Shown: in pieces, positions 46,945-57,787 of the stretch | How the letters are laid out: every line of letters begins with the position of its first letter | Numbering within the stretch: position 1 is the stretch's first letter | Assembly: GCA_963277665.1 (NCBI GenBank) | Contig: OY728130.1 | Span: forward strand, 1,365,910,393-1,365,974,392 | Direction: 5' to 3' | Source of the DNA: Viscum album | Taxonomy: Eukaryota; Streptophyta; Magnoliopsida; Santalales; Viscaceae | Length of the DNA stretch: 64,000 nucleotides | Position numbers and translations under genes: made by a program | The notes under the pieces: model-generated | The model's input: only the letters and a program-made list of their open reading frames with translations | Told to the model about the DNA's origin: nothing | Databases searched by the model: none

Positions 46945-49900
46945 CTAGGGAAACAAATGTGGGTATTGTGCACGCACCTGAGCCTCCCGCTCCCAAGTGC
47001 TCTCTTGGAGGTTCCCGTGCTGCCATCTGATGCGCACTAGAGGAATCGACCGTCCACGTAGGACCCGCTCCTGTCGATCCTCAATCTCCACCGGGGCCTC
47101 TGCAAAAGTCTCCCCATCATCAATGTCCAGCTCCCCATGGTCAATGATATGCATCGGGTCGTGCACGTATCTCCTCAGCCGAGATACGTGGAAGACGTCG
47201 TGCACCCGGTTCAACTGAGGTGGTAGAGCTAGGCGATAAGCCACCTCGCCAATCCTGCTGAGGACCTGGAATGGTCCGATGAAGTGTGGAGACAACTTGC
47301 CGCCTCGGCCAAATCTCCGTATTCCATGTCGAGGTGAGACCCATAAGAAAACGTGGTCGCCATCCTCAAACTCTAGTGGCCTCCGCCTCCTGTCAGCATA
47401 AGACTTCTGCCGGCTCTGAGCTATCCTCATCCGCTCCTGGATGACCTGGACCTTCTCTGTCGTGGCCTGAACCATCTCTGGTCCCATAAGTGCTGACTCT
47501 CCAGGATCCGTCCAGCACAGCGGTGATCTGTAAGGTCAGCCGTACAATGCCTCATATGGTGCCATCCCGATGGTGGAGTGGTAGTTGTTGTTGTACGCGA
47601 ACTCCACCAAGGGTAGGTGGTCCTCCCAGCTGCGACCAAAGTTGAGGACACATGCGCGGAGCATGTCCTCGAGAGTCTGAATGGTCCTCTCCATCTGACC
47701 ATCTTTCTGAGGGTGAAAGGCGGTGCTCAGACGTAGCTGCGTCCCGAACGCCTCCTGCAACCCCTTCCAAAGCTAGGAAGTAAAGCGAGCATATCGATAG
47801 GAGACGATAGATGATGGTAAACCATGAAGCCGTACAATCTCCTGAACGTAGAGACGTCCCAAGCTCTCCACTGAGCCCAGCTCTCTGATGGGTAAGAAGT
47901 GGGACGACTTGGTGAGTCAGTCGACAATCACCCAAATAGAGTCGTGACATTTGGAAGTGCGTGGAAGTCCAGTCACGAAGTCCATAGATATCCCGTCCCA
48001 CTTCCACTCTGGGACCTCCAAGGGCTGTACCAGGCCTGCCGGTACCTGGTGCTTCGCCTTCACCTGCTGGCAGGTGAGGCATCGAGAAACAAATTCTGCC
48101 ACAACCTTCTTCATACCCGACCACTAGTGCTGTCATCTGAGATCCTGGTACATCTTCGCCACTCCAGGATGTACCGCTAAAGAGGAAGTGTGAAACTCCC
48201 TCAGCACATCCTCTTGTAAAGTAGCTGGTACCATGGTACGTCCTCTGAAAAGGACGACGTGCTCTCCTCCCACAGAGAATCCATCAGGTGCCTGTCCTGA
48301 GGATATCTGTGCACGCCGTGTCTCACAGTCAACATCCCCACGTTGTGCCTCTCTGACCCGCTGTAGTAGTGGAGGAGTGATTGTGAGTGACTGCAGAAAG
48401 GCTGCTCCATCACTATCCACGAAGGATATCTACAAAGCGGCTAGCTGCTCTGTTGCCTCACTAAGTAGATAGATGCCCATCCTCCTACTGAGGGAATCAA
48501 CTACTACGTTCCCCTTTCCAGGAGTATAGACTATCTCAAAGTCATAATCCTGGAGGAACTCGAGCCATCGCCGCTGTCTCAGGTTCAGGTCCTTCTGCGA
48601 GAAGATGTACCTGAGACTCTGGTGGTCAGAGTAGACTGTAAAGCGCTCGCCCATCAAATAGTGTCGCCACATCTTCAGAGCGAAGACCATTACTGCTAAA
48701 TCCAGGTTATGGGTAGCGTAGTTCTGCTCATGCTTCCTCAACTAACGTGATCCATAGGCGATCACTGCCCGCTCCTACATCAGGACACATCCGAGTCCGG
48801 TCCCTGATGCATCACAGTAAACTACGTACCCTACTCCCTCCTCCGGTAGCCTCAAGATAGGTGCGCTGGTCAATCTCTGTCTCAGCTCCTGGAAGCTTTG
48901 TTGACATCTATCTGACCACACGAAGGGTTTCCCCTTCTTCTTCAAAGATGAAAGTGGTGCCGCAACTCTGGAGAAGTCTGGCACAAATCTCCGGTAGTAC
49001 CCAGCTAAACCCAAGAAACTCCGCACCTCCGTCACGCTCCTGGGTGGCTCCCAAGCTAGCACTGCCTCGATCTTCGCAGGATCCACCACAACTCCCGCAT
49101 CAGAGATGACGTGTCCCAAGAAGTGGACCTCACATATCCAGAACTGACACTTCGAGAGCTTACCATAAAGCTGGTGCTCTCAGAGTGTGTCCATTACAAC
49201 CCTCAAGTGGTAGGCGTGCTCCTCCTCAGTCGTCGAGTATATCAATATGTCGTCGATGAAGACCACGACAAATCGATCAAGGTATGGATGAAAGATCCTG
49301 TTCATGAGACCCATGAACACTGCTGGAGTGTTGGTCACGCCGAAAGGCATAACCAAGAACTAATAGTGGCCATACCGACATCTGAAGGCTGTCTTCTGCA
49401 CGTCCTTATCTCGAACTCTGAGCTGATGATAGCCTGACCTGAGGTCTATCTTCGAGAACCACCATGCTCCCTTGAGCTGATCGAAGAGGTCGTCAATCCT
49501 TGGTAGCAGATACTTGTTCCTCACAGTCACCTGGTTCAGGCGATGATAGTCGACACAAAGTCACAAACTCCCGTCCGCCTTTTTGGCGAACAAAATCGGG
49601 GATGCCCAGGGTGAAACACCGGGTCGGATGAATCCCTTGCCCTGCAAGTCCTCCAACTGTACCCGTAGCTCTCGAAGATCAGCGGGAGCCTTCCGATATA
49701 CTGGGGTGGATATCGGGCTGTCCTGGGGTACAGGTCAATATAAAAGTCTACCTCTCTGCGAGGAGGTAGTCCTGAAACGTCGTCGGGAAAAATGTCCGCA
49801 TACTGATCCACCACTGCAGGTAAGCTCGGACTTCGCACGTCAACTGCTCTAAGGATGAGGCTAGCCAATTAATGAGTGATGGGTTGTCCTCTCCTTTGTG

Positions 49901-50300
49901 TGAGTCCATCCTGCGCTTCAAATGCTCCCTTCTCACCGGTGAAGGTGAACCTGCTCCCATCGGTGCGAACACAACGCACCTTGCGCCTAATGCAGTCTAT
50001 CTGAGCATGAACTGTAGATAACCAATCCATGCCCAAGATGATGTCGTAAGGCCTCGATGCCGCTACAAGAAGATCCCAGCCGAAGCTCTCGCCTCCTAGA
50101 GTAAGCTCACACTGCCGGTACCAGTGCGTAATCGTCGAGTCTGCTCCTGTAGGAGTCTCTAGCCGTAAGGATCGAGGCAACGGCTCCGTCGGAATCTCCG
50201 AGCTCTGAACAAGGGCAGGGACTATGAAAGAATGACTCGATCCTATGTCTATAAGAACTACATCAAGGGTGGAATAGACACAGATGGTACCTCGAATCAT
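46945..50300 (-). pseudogene. pol of element A (protease, RT, RNase H, integrase, chromodomain-like end)
   Basis: Read right to left. Aspartic protease at 50300-49869, with an IGSSHSF active site where the family has DTGSSHSF. RT linker and N-part at 49868-49560, with a frameshift near 49730. RT core at about 49560-49120, with FIDDILIYS intact near 49240. RT thumb and RNase H at 49119-48430 ([44 protein letters not shown]). Integrase at 48420-47430: zinc-like H-H-C-C ([16 protein letters not shown]), MDFVTG, and a DGQMERTIQTLEDM segment with the catalytic Glu. C-terminus and chromodomain-like part at 47487-46945. Stops at 47536, 47917, 48430, 48775 and others are each explainable by one base change. 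Two integrase Asp codons are Tyr (47797-47799 and 47791-47793). Confidence 0.9.
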
Positions 50301-50399
50301 CTCGGGCGCACCGTGGTCGTAGGCCTCTACTGCTTGAAGCTGTGCCTGTCTCTGCCCGCCAGCTCCTTGTGGTCGGGGTGGACCTCCTGGTGGTGGTGG

Positions 50400-51455
50400 T
50401 GGTAGAGCCTCAAAGCGTCGCCCACCACCTGCTGCTCAGCCAGCTCCTCTTCCTCATCCGCCTGCTCCCTGTGGACCACCACGGTCGACCCTCTGCCTCT
50501 GCCTGGGTGGTCCCTCAACCGTCTGCTGCTCCTCGGTACGGTGGGTCGGGCAGTCACGAGCCATGTGGCCCTGCCTGCCGCATGTGTAGCACTATCTGCC
50601 TCTCGTAATACTGGCTCTGCGCTGTGTGCCCCGCACCTCTGAGCCAGTGTCCTGATGTCGTTCGCCTAAGGGTCTGGTCCACCTGGACCCATGTGTCATT
50701 CGTTGACTGCCAGCTGCAGAAGACTCTGCTACGTGCCGGCCTGCGGTGGGTCTCGCTGCTGATGTAGGCTCAGCAAGAAAGCTCTCGATGAGAAGGGCTC
50801 GCTCCAGTACCCCTGTCTGTGTCAGAATGCTGAGGGAGATCAGTGATGCCCTGATCTCATTCCTCAATCCCTGCACGAAGTTTCGGGCCCGGAAGAATGG
50901 GTCCCGTACCATATCCGTCGAATAGCGCGAGAGATCGGTAAAACTTGCTGAGTACTGGGCGACCGTCAAGCTGCCCTGCTGCAGCTGTAGTAGCTCCTGG
51001 ATGCGCACCGCACGGTGGATGGTTGGGACGAACTCCGAGCGGAAGAGGATCTCAAAGTCCGTCCAGAGGAGTGATGCCTCATCGTGTACCTGGAGCATCA
51101 AGCTCCACCATCTGCCTGCTGCCGTGTGCAGGAGACTCGCTGCAAGGATCACCATGAGGTCTGATGGTGTCCCTACCAAACGGAAAACTCGTACAACTAA
51201 CTCCAGCCAATCCTCGCCTGCCTGAGGGTCCGTCTGCCCGCGGAACCTGGGCGATCGCTGACACTAGAACTCGTGTAGTGCACTAAGGCGACATGCACTA
51301 TCAGCGGCTGGGGCTGGTGGCATCGGTGGATCGGCGGGTAGTGGTACCGCCGGTGCCTCTGCAGTAATAGGGCCCTGCACTGAGGCCTCGTCGCTCGGTG
51401 GGCTGTCGTCACATACAAAACTCGGAACCCTAGATGGCTTCCGTCGCGGGGCCAT
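50400..51455 (-). pseudogene. gag of element A (broken)
   Basis: Starts MAPRRKPSRVPSF at 51455. The retrotransposon gag domain lies at about 51180-50760 (GRWWSLMLQVHDEASLLW, VRIQELLQLQQGSLTVAQYS, YSTDMVRDPFFRARNF). A CCHC zinc knuckle, CYTCGRQGHMARDC, lies near 50590-50550. In-frame TAG stops at 51264-51266 and at 50592-50594, the latter just before the zinc knuckle, divide it. It would form the virus-like particle and bind the element RNA. Confidence 0.85.
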
Positions 51456-51724
51456 CCTGAAAAGAGACAGGTGCACCACGGTCAAAACAGTATACCTGGT
51501 GAGCTGACATAAAGTAATCACAAAGAAAACTTGAAACACACATGCAATCAATGTTTTTGTGCACTAAGTCAGAAATCAGAAGTCAGGGTCCTGGTGTACG
51601 GATACGTCGGCCGCCAAACCAACACTGGACTCCCTGGACTGATTAACCACACTCAATACCCTTAACACTATTGCTTCACATGGAAGAAAGATCAGAGTCC
51701 AGAGTTCTGCAGTAGAACCGAACT

Positions 51725-51736
51725 CCTCTGATACTA
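51725..51736 (-). other. Primer-binding site of element A
   Basis: The minus strand reads TAGTATCAGAGG, one change from the initiator-Met tRNA complement TGGTATCAGAGC, three bases inside the 5' LTR end. Confidence 0.75.
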
Positions 51737-51739
51737 ATT

Positions 51740-54700
51740 TGTCACGACCCGTCCTCAGGGCTCATGCCGTGACTACCCCAAGCCTGCCTTCCATAAGCCA
51801 ATGGCTGGCGACTAGCACCAAGGCGTAATTCCCGATAAAAATGGAAGACATTGCCTATGCAAAGTAAACAAACACACACAGAGTAAGAAGGAAGAGGTAA
51901 ACACTAAGTAAAACTGGGTACAATAGTAAGTGCGGAAAAGTAAGTGGGCCAGAATACAAATCCAAAATGAAAGTAAAGTACAACTGAAAAGGAAGTACAA
52001 CAACTGAAAAGTAAAGCCGCAACGTCAGGCCGTCCACTGGATGTCCCACCTGAAGGGTGGGTACAGATAGCCTCCATAGCTCCTCAGGTCCAGCCGTCCG
52101 CTCCGTGTACGTCCTGCCCAGTGGTCCACCTCCAGGTACCGACTGCTCCACTAGCCTCTACCACGATCAGCGCTGTCCGTCGTCTACATCCAACACAACG
52201 TAGTGCGGACATAGCCCGTGCAGGGGTGAGTATACTCTACTCAGTAGGGACCCTGAGACCCCCGAAGGTCTCCCATAATCCACAAAGGATAATCCACAAA
52301 GGAAAGATACAATCATGAAGTAACATCCGACACTACTTAGGTATATGCCCATACATATACCTAAGTCATCAATTCCAGTTTGGCTCCAACATCCGAGCCC
52401 AAGTTCGATCACGTCCATACAGGATAGCACAACACAATCCACATAGGAAAACAAGTCAATCATATCGAAGATAATGATTGAAAATCAAGATTCAGCTCAC
52501 ACAGGAATACTTCTTTGAAAGATGATAGAGATGATCAGATGTAGCCACTGAATCATCTAAGCCGTCAGACCCACATAGGATCGATAGGTACTAACCCTCG
52601 CAATGACCCACAAAGGATCGATAGGTACTAACCCCCAGAATGACCCACACAGGATCTGACCCACATAGGATCGGTATGTGATGGCCCACACAGGACCGCT
52701 GAGCACTGACCCACACAAGATTTGACCCACATAGGATCGGTAGCACTAATCCACGTAGGATCGCTGAGTGCTGTAGTCGTCGTCGTCGAACCCACGAAGG
52801 ATTTCCGTACTGTCTTCATCGTCGTCGCAATCGCAGCCAGCTCTAGGGTTCCCGCACACAACAAGCTCGTTCGGGAGGGTCCGCTCCACGAGCCGAGGGG
52901 CTGATACATCAACTATCATGAAGTCCGGAGTTGATGTATCCAAAAGTTCCGTATCGTCAACAGGAACTCAACGTCACAGATGGCGCGTCAATCAGACGTC
53001 TGGTCTGTGAGTTATTGGCTTTTTCGTCCTAGGGGCCCGATTGGTTTTTAAGTCAAAACCAACCCAAACGTACTCCAACTATGTCCAAACCTCAAGCGGA
53101 GTAAGCCAAAAGTTCCGTCTCATTAAGAAGAATCCATCAAAGTTGACGACACGTTAATCGGACGTCCAGAGCTCAAGTTATAAGCGTTTCCGCTCCGAGG
53201 GCCTGGTTGGTTTCGTGTACGAACCAACCCGGCCAAACCCAAAGTTCTCTGAAACCTTGAGTATAATATACCGAAACGACCGTCTCGATCCAAGTATTTC
53301 ATCATAGCTAACGGTGCGTCGATCGAAAGTCAGCAGCCCAAGTTATGGGCAAAAGACCGAAAGAGGTCTGGAAAAATAGGGGGTTCGGGCCCGGTCCGAC
53401 CCGGCCCGATACCCCATGGGTCGACCCGAACCGGGTCAAACCGACCCGGGTTCGGGTCCGGCCCAATAGGGCGTGGCCTGGCCCAGCCTGGGCGCGGCTC
53501 GGCCGTAACAACCGACCAGAAGAGGGGGGGGGGGGGCTACCCCTATGTTTGGAAAACCGCGACCCCCATGTGGGGGGCTGCTCCTTCGGCCGTCCGGGGG
53601 TTATGACCCCCGGTTCTTCGTTCGGCCGGCCAGGCTGGCCGGCCGTGCTGCTGTCGCGGGACCCCGCGGTCCCGCCCTCCTGCTCCGGTGCCGGCGGCCG
53701 GTAGCCGACCACCGCTCTCTGCTCCGCCGCGGCCAAAGGCTGCGGCCTTGGTCTGACCGGCGCGGCGCAACAGCACCGTGATGCTTTGCCGTGGTTCTCT
53801 CATTTCCGTGCGGTGCGACGGCACCACACCATCTCCGTTCCAAACCACAACGAAGGACAAAAAAATAATAAGGGAGGGGGGTCGGCCGTGTTTGTGCGGT
53901 CCAGCCCCCTCCCGTTAATCGATAGCATGTGGATAAAGTTAAACGATGAACGCCCAAAATTATTCACGACATATAATCAAACCCCTACCTAGAAGAAAAT
54001 GTTGAACGAAGGTTCGTCGCGGAATTGAATGTCATGGAAGAAGGCGTCGTGGAAGAGGGTTCCGTACACGCTTGATGGAGATCGTCCGAGGTGGGGCGGC
54101 ATCTCACACCGGCTACGAAGAGGAGTAGAAAGACACATCGTCTTTCTTTGGTGTTGGCGTTCTTCATTGGAGAGTGGTGTTCTTCGCGTTCTTCAACGTG
54201 GAAGATGAACTTCTTCAGAGGAAGATTGCTCCCTCTCTCAAAAACCCAACACCACGAAACAACCCCCAAATAAAATAAGTGTTATGCTTATTTTATTATA
54301 ACTTGCCATGCATTTAAATTTTTAAAATTCAAATGCTTAACTTCCAAAATAAATGGCATGCTTTAATGTGAAGGAAGTCACATCATTTAATACATGGGGT
54401 TTTAAAGGGGAAGAGTTATGGGGGTTTAGAGAATTTGAAGATGTGGAGTTTTTGTGGGCCCCACCACCCTCTTAACCTCTCATGGGTAGTTCCCCAACTT
54501 CCACTCAAAGGATATAACCACTTGAAAATAAAATTGTAGCTCAATTTTATTTTTACCTTCCACAATTTTTAACATCTCCTCCCGAGCAAATGCAACCCCA
54601 GAAAAGGTGTTCTTAAGAAATTATCGGCGCTGCGGTTTCATCGATGCTCTTGAATTTCAATTCCGAGCACCGGATCAAAAGTTAGAAAAACCCGCTCGTC

Positions 54701-54848
54701 CGTTCACTGAACGTACCCGAGCTAAATTTCGAAAAGTTATTCCGGGCACTCCGGGCCTCGGAATCAGATGCCATCAGAAACCGCGTTCTTGTAAAATCCC
54801 AAAGAAAATTAAGAAAAGAATTTCCCTTGAATTTTACGGGTCTTTACA
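51740..54848 (-). repeat. 5' LTR of element A (3109 bp)
   Basis: Homologous to 43745-46897. The GC-rich block (53380-53780) is shorter than in the partner, and the GACCCACA(C/T)AGGATCG units (52565-52760) differ in number. Confidence 0.95.
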
Positions 54849-55369
54849 GACATAAGATATTAACCACATTAAATATTCAATATGTGAACAATATCTATAT
54901 CACATTATTACAAAACATAAACAGTCATTTGTAAGCTTGATGGTTTCATAATGCATGAATATATGAAATGAAATATACATCACCCAAAGTGATGAGTGTT
55001 GTACACACACCTCAACACATAACTAGCGATTATCTATTGAAGAACTTACCAGCACTACCACCAAGTTTTAACTACAACAAAAAGAAAAACATCTACATGA
55101 TCTCATGTAAATTAGAAAACACATCCCCATGATAGGGTGAACAAAGTTTTCCAATAGGGTTATCTTAAGTACCAGTTCACACACCAATATAAGTACATGT
55201 AATGAATCAAGTGTGACAAGAAAAAACAAATTTAGTTATCACTGCACGCAAACGTGGAATCAAACCAAGATCATTTTATGCACCTTTGGGAAAATCTTGA
55301 CCAATTACAAGAGAAAAATTCATCAAAAGTAAAAAAAACAAAAGCCTTTATAACCACCATGACACGGTC
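54849..55369. other. Flank between elements A and B
   Basis: The first ~45 bp continue R2. The rest is AT-rich and unassigned; no gene. Confidence 0.55.
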
Positions 55370-56351
55370 CTTTGAGATACTCTAATAGAGTCTATGGAAT
55401 TTTTCATACAAACTTTTTTCTTGAGGAGTAGGTTCTCCCAGAATAAGTGCGCTACGAGCAGAAGCTTGTGGCTGGATGTGATCATTAAACTGTGATCTTG
55501 AAACTATGATCTTGAAACTATGACTTAAAGACTACATGACTTTGGGGCCACGTGACTTACCAAGACTCCATGTCTTAGTGAGACTCCATGTCTTACCGAT
55601 ATTCCGTGTCTTACTGAGACTCCGTGTCTTACCAAGACTCTGTGTCTTATCGATAACAGATGTTCTATGGATTACGTCTAATAATCCTGCTTTTTGTTCT
55701 ATAGACCAATACCCATGTGAGCTGACGGTGTATTTCTTTGTGGTATACTTCATGTATTTCTTTATGGTATACTTCATGTATTTCTATGTGGTGTACTTCG
55801 TGTATTTCTTAGTGGCATTCCTTTATGGTTTAGGGGTGTCCTACTGAGTATTGTTTTACTCACCCCTATACAGGCTTTTTCTGTACATGTCATATCTTTT
55901 GCAGACGATCGACACTTTGATAGAGTTCTAGGTGGACCTAGACCAAATGGTGCTTAGAGTGATTGGACAGATGAGGTGTGATCTTACGACTTCAGACAAC
56001 TGTACTACACCTACACTTTAGGTAGGGTTTTCTGCGGATGGGTTTCAGGAACATGTGCATTCACTTTGACGAACTCTTTCTTTTGGTGGACTTGTATTCT
56101 GGCCCTGTTTACTTTCCATTTTTCTTATATCATACTCTGTGGTTGGTATCTTAGTGTATGAATGAATTGGTTACTTAGTGTTTTTACTTTCCATCATTCT
56201 GGACTTAGAGATGTGTGTGTGTATATAGTCACTTAGGAAAATGCCTCCCATTATGGGATATTCCTACTCAGCGCTAGTCATCATCCCTTGGCCTATCATA
56301 GGTGGGTTTGGGGTGGTCACTGCATGGGCCCCTCCAGAATGGGTCATGATA
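55370..56351 (+). repeat. 5' LTR remnant of element B
   Basis: Aligns with about 62010-62690 from CTTGAGGAGTAGGTTCTC onward, including five units of an 18-bp repeat (GACTCCGTGTCTTACCAA) at 55550-55655 and a TACTGAGTATTGTTTTACTC motif near 55842. Ends GGGTCATGATA at 56351, the decayed CA end. Confidence 0.8.
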
Positions 56352-56354
56352 AAG

Positions 56355-56366
56355 TGGTATCAGAAG
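56355..56366 (+). other. Primer-binding site of element B
   Basis: TGGTATCAGAAG, one base from the initiator-Met tRNA complement, three bases after the LTR end. Confidence 0.8.
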
Positions 56367-56879
56367 GGGTCAATTCTACTAAGGACTAAGAGTCTATAAG
56401 GTTGGTTTGGGCAACAATGTTAATTGTTTCAAGTTTAGCTTTCAGGCCAGAGAATCCAATGTTAGTGCAGTGGCTGATGTATCATACACCAAGAATCTGG
56501 ACACCTGATTTTCAACTTGATACATGAAAACACTGGTTGCCTAAAATTAACGATACATGCATCATATAGGATTTGGGTGTGTTCTCATGTCCTTCTTGAG
56601 TCATCTCACTAGGTATAGTCTATTGAACATAAACTATATCGATTTGTCTCAGGTTTCCTCCCTATAAACATCCATCCAAGATTCTATTGCTTGATCATGA
56701 GGATGATCCACCTAGCGAAGAGGCATCACTATAGGGGCCAGTTCCAGATATGGAACCTCCAGGTGGATTTCCTGTTGTAGTACCATCTGTTGAGAAACAG
56801 TTACTACCAATGCTATCGGATGAGGATTCACACAGACTGAGCACGTTGAATGAGTTCTAGAGGTAGAAACTTCCCAGGT

Positions 56880-57680
56880 TTAGGGGTGATCCAGACCCCT
56901 AGGTAGCTGAGGATTGGATGGAGGCAGTTACTCATGTCTTGCAACTTGGGAGGACACCTGCAGACTAGATGGTAGTCCTAGCAGTGAGTCTTCTTCAGGG
57001 CTCAATTGGGCGATGGTGGAGCTTAGTGACCCTGACAAATGTTGAGGCGACTCTATCTTGGGCATACTTTGAGAAAATCTCCATAAATGAGTTCTTCCAA
57101 ACTACATTACACTCAGTGCGCATACAGGAGCTCCTGCATCTGCAACAGGGAAGTCAGACTATGGCGGAGTACTCGGCGATGTTTACTGATCTTTCTTGCT
57201 ACTCCACCAATATGGTACGAGACCCGTTCTTCAGGGAACAGACCTTTCAATAGGGCTTATTCTAGGAGATCAGGTAATCCATGATATCCATTAGCATTTC
57301 TACATATATTGGGGTACTGGAGTGATCTCTTCTAGTGGAGAGATTTCTGGAGGAGCAGAAGCTAGTAGTAGAAGCTACCGGTAGGCACTAGGTAGCCAAG
57401 TCTTCAATGGTGAGTAGCTGAAAGCAGTCACAAGGACCCAAACAGGTCAATAACTCTATGGTATGACCCCATGAAATAGGATCAATGGTACATGGATCCC
57501 ATGGTAGAGCGAGTCATCTTAAGGACAAGCTGTGTCGCTCATGCGGTGGTCAGGGACATCTAGCATGAGATTTCCCGACCCAACGTACGGACGATCAGGA
57601 GATAGTAGAGGGATAGCTGAGACAAAGGAGGAGACATTAGAAGGGTGTTCTGTGGGGTAAAATATGTGGTAGAGGAGCAG
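56880..57680 (+). pseudogene. gag of element B (broken)
   Basis: 56969-57253 gives GSIGRWWSLVTLTNVEATLS, VRIQELLHLQQGSQTMAEYS and YSTNMVRDPFFREQ, the same gag domain as in element A. A zinc-knuckle relic, CRSCGGQGHLA then a stop, lies near 57530 and has lost its last Cys. Several stops and frameshifts. Confidence 0.85.
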
Positions 57681-57787
57681 GTAGGGCAGTAAGAGGTGGG
57701 CGTAGGTTCAACGTATTACCACCACCACCCCCAGGTGGTCCACACCAGGATCAGGGAGTTGGTGGACTAGGACGAGGATAACTGCAG

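Larger units (their letters stand above)
43745..54848 (-). mobile_element. Ty3/gypsy LTR retrotransposon A (complete, inactive)
   Basis: Two long terminal repeats (43745-46897 and 51740-54848) start TGTAAAG and end GTGACA in element orientation. They are flanked by a perfect 5-bp target duplication GACAT (43740-43744 and 54849-54853). Between them, on the minus strand, are gag, protease, reverse transcriptase, RNase H and integrase in gypsy order, with a chromodomain-like C-terminus (RWQHGNLQESTWERE). This fits the Tekay/Del chromovirus lineage. It is inserted in R2. Coding stops and an altered integrase motif make it inactive. Confidence 0.93.

Noticed and set aside
54875..54900. Possible second CACTA end at ATATCTATATCACATTATTAC
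   Set aside because: It is only loosely similar to CACTACCACA and has no subterminal repeats after it.
55536..55847. 103-aa Arg/Leu/Val frame
   Set aside because: It is the translation of the 18-bp LTR repeat; the equivalent in the other LTR (62170-62361) confirms it is repeat-derived.
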